The notes below the pieces were generated by a model. That model searched no databases, was not told where the DNA came from, and saw only the letters and a list, made by a program, of their open reading frames with translations. 64,000 nucleotides of DNA. Origin: Xenopus tropicalis (lineage: Eukaryota > Chordata > Amphibia > Anura > Pipidae). The translations under genes and the position numbers were made by a program. The stretch covers positions 193,003 through 257,002 of the forward strand of contig NC_030681.2 of the NCBI RefSeq assembly GCF_000004195.4, given 5' to 3'. Each line of letters opens with the position of its first letter. The first letter of the stretch is position 1. Shown piece after piece: positions 55,001-64,000 of this stretch.

Positions 55001-58000
55001 TACGGGCAAATCATCTCATGTCCCGCCCATACGGGCAAATCATCTCCTGTCCCACCCATACAGGCAAATCATCTCCTGTCCCGCCCATACGGGCAAATCA
55101 TCTCCTGTCCCACCCATACAGGCAAATCATCTCCTGTCCCGCCCATACGGGCAAATCATCTCATGTCCCGCCCATACGGGCAAATCATCTCCTGTCCCAC
55201 CCATACAGGCAAATCATCTCCTGTCCCACCCATACAGGCAAATCATCTCCTGTCCCACCCATACAGGCAAATCATCTCCTGTCCCGCCCATACGGGCAAA
55301 TCATCTCATGTCCCGCCCATACGGGCAAATCATCTCCTGTCCCGCCCATACGGGCAAATCATCTCCTGTCCCACCCATACAGGCAAATCATCTCATGTCC
55401 CGCCCATACGGGCAAATCATCTCATGTCCCGCCCATACGGGCAAATCATCTCATGTCCCGCCCATACGGGCAAATCATCTCATGTCCCGCCCATACGGGC
55501 TAATCATCTCATGTCCCGCCCATATGGGCAAATCATCTCATGTCCCGCCCATATGGGCAAATCATCTCATGTCCCACCCATATGGGCAAATCATCTCATG
55601 TCCCGCCCATACGGGCTAATCATCTCATGTCCCACCCATATGGGCAAATCATCCCATGTCCCGCCCATACAGGCTAATCATCTCATGTCCCGCCCATATG
55701 GGCAAATCATCCCATGTCCCGCCCATACGGGCTAATCATCTCATGTCCCACCCATATGGGCAAATCATCCCATGTCCCGCCCATACAGGCTAATCATCTC
55801 ATGTCCCGCCCATATGGGCAAATCATCTCATGTCCCGCCCATACGGGCTAATCATCTCATGTCCCACCCATATGGGCAAATCATCTCATGTCCCACCCAT
55901 ATGGGCAAATCATCTCATGTCCCGCCCATATGGGCAAATCATCTCATGTCCCACCCATATGGGCAAATCATCTCATGTCCCGCCCATATGGGCAAATCAT
56001 CTCATGTCCCACCCATATGGGCAAATCATCCCATGTCCCGCCCATACAGGCTAATCATCTCATGTCCCACCCATATGGGCAAATCATCCCATGTCCCGCC
56101 CATACTAATAGTCGTAGATATCCCCAGCCCGGTGGCACCCCTGCTTACTGCCAGTAAAGATTGAGGGCACCACCTTCTGCCAACGTAAGGCCCACTTGGG
56201 GTATGCGCCAAGGCCCAGGGCGGGCAGACTGTCAGGGTGGGGGCACAGCAGGGGGCAAACAGGCAACAGAATGGCAGGAACGTTGGTGCAGCCACAAGCG
56301 ATCAAAGAAGAGAGGGAGGCTCCTAGAACTGTAGGGGAAAGGAGGCTCCCAGAACCAAAAGGGGAGGAAGGTTTACAGAACCACAGGGAAAGGGGGGCTC
56401 ACAAAACCATAGGGGAAGGGAGGCTCCCTTCATCCCCCTCCCATACCCAGTATTTACCTACCTACCTCCCTTCATCCCCCTCCCATACCCAGTGCTTACC
56501 TACACTGCCTCCCCTCATCCCCCTCCCATACCCAGTGCTTCCCTACACTGCCTCCCCTCATCCTCCCCTTATCCCCCTCCCATACCCAGTGCTTACCTAC
56601 ACTGCCTCCCATCATCCTTCCCACATCCCCCTCCCATACCCAGTGCTTACCTACACTGCCTCCCCTCATCCTCCCCTCATCCCCCTCCCATACCCAGTGC
56701 TTACCTACACTGCCTCCCCTCATCCTCCCCTTATCCCCCTCCCATACCCAGTGCTTCCCTACACTGCCTCCCCTCATCCTCCCCTCATCCCCCTCCCATA
56801 CCCAGTGCTTCCCTACACTGCCTCCCCTCATCCTCCCCTTATCCCCCTCCCATACCCAGTGCTTACCTACACTGCCTCCCCTCATCCCCCTCCCATACCC
56901 AGTGCTTACCTACACTGCCTCCCCTCATCCTCCCCTTATCCCCCTCCCATACCCAGTGCTTACCTACACTGCCTCCCATCATCCTTCCCACATCCCCCTC
57001 CCATACCCAGTGCTTACCTACACTGCCTCCCCTCATCCTCCCCTTATCCCCTCCCATACCCAGTGCTTACCTACACTGCCTCCCATCATCCTTCCCACAT
57101 CCCCCTCCCATACCCAGTGCTTACCTACACTGCCTCCCCTCATCCTCCCCTCATCCCCCTCCCATACCCAGTGCTTACCTACACTGCCTCCCCTCATCCC
57201 CCTCCCATACCCAGTGCTTACCTACACTGCCTCCCCTCATCCCCCTCCCATACCCAGTGCTTACCTACACTGCCTCCCCTCATCCTCCCCTTATCCCCCT
57301 CCCATACCCAGTGCTTACCTACACTGCCTCCCCCTCATCCCCCTCCCATACCCAGTGCTTACCTACACTGCCTCCCCTCATCCTCCCCTTATCCCCCTCC
57401 CATACCCAGTGCTTACCTACACTGCCTCCCCTCATCCCCCTCCCATACCCAGTGCTTCCCTACACTGCCTCCCCTCATCCTCCCCTTATCCCCCTCCCAT
57501 ACCCAGTGCTTACCTACACTGCCTCCCCTCATCCTCCCCTTATCCCCCTCCCATACCCAGTGCTTACCTACACTGCCTCCCCTCATCCCCTCCCATACCC
57601 AGTGCTTCCCTACACTGCCTCCCCTCATCCTCCCCTTATCCCCCTCCCATACCCAGTGCTTACCTACACTGCCTCCCCTCATCCCCCTCCATACCCAGTG
57701 CTTACCTACACTGCCTCCCCTCATCCTCCCCTTATCCCCCTCCCATACCCAGTGCTTACCTACACTGCCTCCCCTCATCCCCCTCCCATACCCAGTGCTT
57801 ACCTACACTGCCTCCCCTCATCCTCCCCTTATCCCCCTCCCATACCCAGTGCTTACCTACACTGCCTCCCATCATCCTTCCCACATCCCCCTCCCATACC
57901 CAGTGCTTACCTACACTGCCTCCCCTCATCCTCCCCTTATCCCCCTCCCATACCCAGTGCTTACCTACACTGCCTCCCATCATCCTTCCCACATCCCCCT

Positions 58001-60899
58001 CCCATACCCAGTGCTTACCTACACTGCCTCCCCTCATCCTCCCCTCATCCCCCTCCCATACCCAGTGCTTACCTACACTGCCTCCCCTCATCCCCCTCCA
58101 TACCCAGTGCTTACCTACACTGCTCCCCTCATCCCCCTCCCATACCCAGTGCTTACCTACACTGCCTCCCCTCATCCTCCCCTTATCCCCCTCCCATACC
58201 CAGTGCTTACCTACACTGCCTCCCCTCATCCCCCTCCATACCCAGTGCTTACCTACACTGCCTCCCCTCATCCTCCCCTTATCCCCCTCCCATACCCAGT
58301 GCTTACCTACACTGCCTCCCCTCATCCCCCTCCATACCCAGTGCTTCCCTACACTGCCTCCCCTCATCCTCCCCTTATCCCCCTCCCATACCCAGTGCTT
58401 ACCTACACTGCCTCCCCTCATCCCCCTCCCATACCCAGTGCTTACCTACACTGCCTCCCCTCATCCTCCCCTTATCCCCCTCCCATACCCAGTGCTTACC
58501 TACACTGCCTCCCCTCATCCCCCTCCCATACCCAGTGCTTCCCTACACTGCCTCCCCTCATCCTCCCCTTATCCCCCTCCCATACCCAGTGCTTACCTAC
58601 ACTGCCTCCCCTCATCCCCCTCCCATACCCAGTGCTTACCTACACTGCCTCCCCTCATCCTCCCCTTATCCCCCTCCCATACCCAGTGCTTACCTACACT
58701 GCCTCCCCTCATCCCCCTCCCATACCCAGTGCTTACCTACACTGCCTCCCCTCATCCTCCCCTTATCCCCCTCCCATACCCAGTGCTTACCTACACTGCC
58801 TCCCATCATCCTTCCCACATCCCCCTCCCATACCCAGTGCTTACCTACACTGCCTCCCCTCATCCTCCCCTTATCCCCCTCCCATACCCAGTGCTTACCT
58901 ACACTGCCTCCCATCATCCTTCCCACATCCCCCTCCCATACCCAGTGCTTACCTACACTGCCTCCCCTCATCCTCCCCCTCATCCCCCTCCCATACCCAG
59001 TGCTTACCTACACTGCCTCCCCTCATCCCCCTCCCATACCCAGTGCTTACCTACACTGCCTCCCCTCATCCCCTCCCATACCCAGTGCTTACCTACACTG
59101 CCTCCCCTCATCCTCCCCTTATCCCCCTCCCATACCCAGTGCTTACCTACACTGCCTCCCCTCATCCCCCTCCCATACCCAGTGCTTACCTACACTGCCT
59201 CCCCTCATCCTCCCCTTATCCCCCTCCCATACCCAGTGCTTACCTACACTGCCTCCCCTCATCCCCCTCCCATACCCAGTGCTTCCCTACACTGCCTCCC
59301 CTCATCCTCCCCTTATCCCCCTCCCATACCCAGTGCTTACCTACACTGCCTCCCCTCATCCTCCCCTTATCCCCCTCCCATACCCAGTGCTTCCCTACAC
59401 TGCCTCCCCTCATCCCCCTCCTATACCCAGTGCTTCCCTACACTGCCTCCCCTCATCCTCCCCTTATCCCCCTCCCATACCCAGTGCTTACCTACACTGC
59501 CTCCCCTCATCCCCCTCCCATACCCAGTGCTTACCTACACTGCCTCCCCTCATCCTCCCCTTATCCCCCTCCCATACCCAGTGCTTACCTACACTGCCTC
59601 CCCTCATCCCCCTCCCATACCCAGTGCTTACCTACACTGCCTCCCCTCATCCTCCCCTTATCCCCCTCCCATACCCAGTGCTTACCTACACTGCCTCCCA
59701 TCATCCTTCCCACATCCCCCTCCCATACCCAGTGCTTACCTACACTGCCTCCCCTCATCCTCCCCTTATCCCCCTCCCATACCCAGTGCTTACCTACACT
59801 GCCTCCCCTCGCTTTTGAGGTTTTTTCCATATTTGTATGATTTTCCCTATACTTGTTCCATTCTGTTCCCCCAGTGATTGAGGGGGGCAACTGGCTATAA
59901 TGGTTCCATTCTGTTCCCCCAGTGATTGAGGGGGGCAACTGGCTATAATGGTTCCATTCTGTTCCCCCAGTGATTGAGGGGGGCAACTGGCTATAATGGT
60001 TCCATTCTGTTCCCCCAGTGATTGAGGGGGGCAACTGGCTATAATGGTTCCATTCTGTTCCCCCAGTGATTGAGGAGGGCAACTGGCTATAATGGTTCCA
60101 TTCTGTTCCCCCAGTGATTGAGGGGGGCAACTGGCTATAATGGTTCCATTCTGTTCCTCCAGTGATTGAGGAGGGTAACTGGCTATAATGGTTCCATTCT
60201 GTTCCCCCAGTGATTGAGGGGGGCAACTGGCTATAATGGTTCCATTCTGTTCCCCCAGTGATTGAGGGGGGCAACTGGCTATAATGGTTCCATTCTGTTC
60301 CCACAGTGATTGAGGGGGGCAACTGGCTATAATGGTTCCATTCTGTTCCCCCAGTGATTGAGGGGGGCAACTGGCTATAATGGTTCCATTCTGTTCCCCC
60401 AGTGATTGAGGGGGGCAACTGGCTATAATGGTTCCATTCTGTTCCCCCAGTGATTGAGGGGGGCAACTGGCTATAATGGTTCCATTCTGTTCCCCCAGTG
60501 ATTGAGGGGGGCAACTGGCTATAATGGTTCCATTCTGTTCCCCCAGTGATTGAGGGGGGCAACTGGCTGTAATGGTTCCATTCTGTTCCCCCAGTGATTG
60601 AGGGGGGCAACTGGCTATAATGGTTCCATTCTGTTCCCCCAGTGATTGAGGGGGCAACTGGCTATAATGGTTCCATTCTGTTCCCCCAGTGATTGAGGGG
60701 GGCAACTGGCTATAATGGTTCCATTCTGTTCCCCCAGTGATTGAGGGGGGCAACTGGCTATAATGGTTCCATTCTGTTCCCCCAGTGATTGAGGAGGGCA
60801 ACTGGCTGTCTCTGGAGCAGGAGATCCCGCGCCCCGGACTGGGATTCGATGCTGTCATTTGTTTGGGAAATTCATTTGCTCATCTTCCTGATTTCAAAG
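45813..60899 (+). CDS. gnmt: Glycine N-methyltransferase (exons 1-3; gene continues outside the window)
   Basis: The cytosolic enzyme transfers a methyl group from S-adenosylmethionine to glycine, giving sarcosine and S-adenosylhomocysteine, and it buffers hepatic SAM. Residues 1-149 are encoded here out of about 295 in human. The N terminus [13 protein letters not shown] and LPDQYADG are hallmark GNMT sequence. The Rossmann SAM motif VLDVACGTG is at 61-69, with the Gly69 codon split by intron 1. [13 protein letters not shown] (84-96, Asp86 binding the ribose) and [16 protein letters not shown] (132-147) follow. Exons join in frame (206, 128, 114 nt). Introns 1 and 2 are 7.1 and 7.5 kb, mostly minisatellite. 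cnpy3 lies upstream on the same strand as in human. Confidence 0.96.
46134..46644. mobile_element. MITE with GGGCTGATTCACTAAA ends in gnmt intron 1
   Basis: Terminal inverted repeats GGGCTGATTCACTAAAGG and CTTTTAGTGAATCAACCCC, 511 bp, flanked by ATAA at 46130-46133 and 46645-46648. It is non-coding and CpG-rich. Superfamily not assigned. Confidence 0.8.
46690..47300. repeat. Short-unit minisatellite CCCCCAGGTACCCCCTG in gnmt intron 1
   Basis: About 35 copies of a 15-17 bp unit. Most read pyrimidine run, CAG, GTAC, and some have AAGTACT or ACGTACC. Each CAG|GTA resembles a fused acceptor and donor. Confidence 0.9.
47301..48149. other. Intronic stretch with no recognised feature
   Basis: Mostly single-copy-looking sequence in gnmt intron 1. 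Open frames are short and show no family motif. Confidence 0.5.
48150..50160. repeat. GTGTGAGTGTCAGT higher-order repeat
   Basis: A 2-kb TG-rich array with GAGTGTCAGTGTGAGTG words. CAGTATGTGTACGTGTCAG recurs about every 60-150 bp and marks a higher-order unit. Confidence 0.92.
50265..52195. repeat. 70-bp minisatellite in gnmt intron 1
   Basis: About 27 copies, for example 50511, 50581 and 50651, with CATCAAACCTAAACTGTCCC, CTCATCTGTGTCACTGGGG and GGATGCAGAATAGCCCCACC. Central units are almost identical and edge units more diverged. Confidence 0.94.
52196..53075. repeat. Minisatellite of about 28 bp in alternating types, before gnmt exon 2
   Basis: Two subunits, CCCCCAACTGCTCCCTCACA and CCACCAGCTGCCCCTCACAA, each followed by TATATATG, often alternate as a 57-bp dimer. 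It ends 52 bp before exon 2. Confidence 0.92.
53128..53255 (+). CDS. gnmt: gnmt exon 2
   Basis: Acceptor CTGCCCGCAG|GG and donor TGGG|GTGAGA. Encodes the end of Gly69 to Trp111 ([38 protein letters not shown]). Phase 1 at its 3' end. Confidence 0.96.
53380..56103. repeat. 29-bp minisatellite, about 94 copies, in gnmt intron 2
   Basis: Unit GGCAAATCATCTCCTGTCCC plus GCCCATACG. Three units make 87 nt without a stop, so all three frames are open for hundreds of codons. Copies after about 55500 switch to CATATGGG, TCATGTCC and GGGCTAATC variants, so the array is zoned. No spacers separate the copies. Confidence 0.95.
56104..56429. other. Unique intronic stretch between two arrays
   Basis: About 330 bp of single-copy-looking sequence with one short local duplication (GGAGGCTCC plus AGAACC). 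No gene is visible. Confidence 0.5.
56430..59815. repeat. Pyrimidine-rich minisatellite in gnmt intron 2
   Basis: About 70 units of mainly 38 or 53 bp. All have CCCTCCCATACCCAGTGCTT and ACCTACACTGCCTCCCCTCA, and the longer form adds TCCTCCCCTTATC. A rarer form has ATCATCCTTCCCACATC. Each unit ends a pyrimidine run with ACCCAG|TG. Confidence 0.94.
59875..60785 (+). repeat. 19-copy array of the gnmt exon 3 splice acceptor (48-bp unit)
   Basis: Each unit starts TGATTGAGGGGGGCAACTGG, nearly the first 20 bases of true exon 3 (TGATTGAGGAGGGCAACTGG), then CTATAAT (branch-point-like) and TTCCATTCTGTTCCCCCAG. Starts at 59875 and 59923 give 48 bp; 19 units minus one base span exactly 911 bp to 60786. 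Two copies, near 60066 and 60162, share the GAGGAGGG of the real exon. Splicing to a decoy gives eight codons and then TAA in frame. Confidence 0.95.
60786..60899 (+). CDS. gnmt: gnmt exon 3
   Basis: Acceptor TTCCCCCAG| is the last array unit. Encodes [18 protein letters not shown] and [19 protein letters not shown], then splits Gly150 at G|GTAATG. It leaves the array after base 23 (CTGTCTCTG here, CTATAATGG in the array). Confidence 0.96.
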
Positions 60900-60930
60900 G
60901 TAATGGTGGCGCTGGCACCACGGCAGTATT

Positions 60931-62128
60931 TACATAGTTACATAGTTACATAGGGTTGAAAAAAGACCTGTGTCCATCAAGTTCAACCCATCCAAGTAAA
61001 CCCAGCACACCTAACCCACACCTACCAATCTATACACTCACATACATACACTATATATACAACCACTAGTACTAACTGTAGATATTAGTATCACAATAGC
61101 CTTGGGTATTCTGATTGATCAAGAACTCATCCAGGCCCCTCTTATAGGCATTAACAGAATCTGCCATTACCCCATCACTAGGGGCATTCCCCAACCCCCT
61201 CACTGCCCTCACCGTGAGGAACCCCCTACGCTGCTTCAAATGGAAGCTCTGTTCCTCTAATCTAAAGGGGGGACCTCTGGTGCGTTGATTGTTTTTATGG
61301 GAAAAAAGAACATCCCCCAACTGCCTATAATCCCCTCTAATGTACTTGTACAGAGTAATCATGTCCCCTCGCAAGCGCCTCTTTTCCAGAGAAAACAACC
61401 CCAACCTCGACAGTCTAACCTCATAGTTTAAATCCTCCATCCCCTTAACCAGTTTAGTTGCACGTCTCTGCACTCTCTCCAGCTCATTAATATCCTTCTT
61501 AAGGACTGGAGCCCAAAACTGCACTGCATACTCAAGGTGAGGCCTTACCAGGGACCTATAAAGGGGCAAAATTATGTTCTCATCCCTTGAGTCAATGCCT
61601 TTTTTATACAAGACAGCACTTTATTTGCTGTAGTAGCCACAGAATGACACTGCCTGGAATTAGACAACTTGTTATCAACAAAAACCCCTAGATCCTTCTC
61701 CATTAAGGATCCCCCCAACACACTCCCATTCAGTAGATAGTTTGCGTTTATATTATTTCTACCAAAGTGCATAACTTTGCACTTATCAACATTGAACCTC
61801 ATTTCCCAGTTTGCTGCCCAGTTATCTAATTTTGTCAAATCGCTCTGCAAAGCGGCAGCATCCTGCATGGAACTTATAGTTTTGCACAATTTAGTGTCAT
61901 CAGCAAAAATAGAAACAATACTGTCTATGCCCACCTCCAGGTCATTAATAAACAAGTTAAAAAGCAAAGGCCCAAGGACTGACCCCTGCGGTACCCACTA
62001 ACCACACTGGTCCAATTAGAAAATGTTCCATTTACCACCACTCTTTGTACTCTATCCTTCAGCCAGTTCTCTATCCAATTACAAATATTATGTTCTAGGC
62101 CAATATTGGGCCCATAGAACCTATAAGT
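60931..62128 (-). mobile_element. CR1-like LINE, copy 3, 5'-truncated, minus strand
   Basis: The 3' tail is at the left (TACATAGTTACATAGTTACA, then TTGAAAAAAGACC). Broken minus-strand frames at 61925-62167, 61572-61967 and 61072-61611 carry [74 protein letters not shown] and LEKRRLRGDMITLYKYIRG. It belongs to a different subfamily from copies 1 and 2, judging by its diverged sequence. It lies in gnmt intron 3. Confidence 0.9.
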
Positions 62129-62335
62129 ACCCAGCAGTAGTGATGAGCGAATTGTTTCGGCAGGCATGGATTCGCAGCCAATTTCCCCATTTCACAAATT
62201 GTTTCACCAAACTTCTGTGAAATATCGGCACGGAAAAATTTGTCAAGTCAAAAAAGGGCGCCGTCACGTCAAAACAGCACGTTTGCGTTTCACAAATTTT
62301 TCGCCATTTCGCGAATTTTATGGCAAACATTACAT
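62129..62335. repeat. Dispersed repeat with GTGATGAGCGAATTG head
   Basis: AGTAGTGATGAGCGAATTG, TTTCACAAATT and TTTCGCGAATTTTATGGC with many CGAAA/TTTCG words. This resembles a common amphibian MITE-like repeat; family not certain. Confidence 0.55.

Positions 62336-64000
<1,665 letters not shown>

Noticed and set aside
53337..55735. Long + strand frames of 680-770 codons in gnmt intron 2
   Set aside because: They arise from a stop-free 29-bp tandem unit read in three frames, inside an intron between two solid gnmt exons.
53380..56103. CRISPR-like array (29-bp repeats)
   Set aside because: There are no spacers between units and the context is a vertebrate intron, so this is a minisatellite.
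56196..59877. Proline-rich frames of up to 1214 codons
   Set aside because: They are composition products of a pyrimidine-rich minisatellite, open in all three + frames, with no non-repeat domain.

Overview
This is vertebrate nuclear DNA, most likely from a frog of the genus Xenopus. Two interrupted genes on the + strand, cnpy3 (canopy FGF signalling regulator 3, an ER co-chaperone for Toll-like receptors) and gnmt (glycine N-methyltransferase), lie head to tail as they do on human chromosome 6p21. The repeats also fit Xenopus: TTAA-flanked MITEs with ends like the T2 family, CR1-like LINEs, a Penelope-like element, a Gypsy element, a DIRS-like element and very many minisatellites.

Layout. 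1-3109: part of a minus-strand LTR element with an unrecognised gag-position ORF. 3160-3365: dispersed repeat. 3640-5982: CpG-rich promoter, probable non-coding first exon and two minisatellites. 5997-14645: complete cnpy3 with six coding exons (5997-6084, 10825-10954, 11715-11811, 12357-12479, 12714-12831, 13837-14009; 242 codons plus stop) and its polyadenylation signal. 14717-18717: Penelope-like element with a 12-bp target duplication. 18889-36898: one CR1 element swollen to 18 kb by two internal minisatellite expansions and by a Gypsy element (22773-33045), which is itself interrupted by a second CR1 (24895-28130) and a MITE. 36930-38025: minisatellite whose two halves are inverted. 38729-41258: decayed DIRS-like element. 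41700-45030: minisatellite, then an old repeat holding a MITE that carries its own 89-bp minisatellite. 45440 to beyond 60899: gnmt promoter and exons 1-3 (45813-46018, 53128-53255, 60786-60899); later exons lie outside the window. 60931-62128: minus-strand CR1. 62336-64000: AT-rich microsatellite running off the end.

The most striking structure is a pair of tandem arrays made from splice acceptors. Intron 1 of cnpy3 ends in 76 tandem 48-bp copies of a module containing a branch-point-like motif, a pyrimidine tract, CAG and the first 13 bases of exon 2. Intron 2 of gnmt ends in 19 tandem copies, also 48 bp, of a module containing its own acceptor and the start of exon 3. In both genes the true exon is joined to the last copy, and nearly every decoy leads to an in-frame stop within about ten codons. 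Other arrays start at a donor site or repeat acceptor-like motifs. By hand tally, tandem repeats make up roughly 30 kb of the 64 kb.

The two genes have unrelated products, an ER chaperone cofactor and a cytosolic SAM-dependent enzyme. Their link here is conserved neighbourhood, orientation and this unusual intron architecture. Everything was read by eye: exon boundaries were set by frame, splice signals and remembered family sequences, while copy numbers and some repeat edges are approximate.
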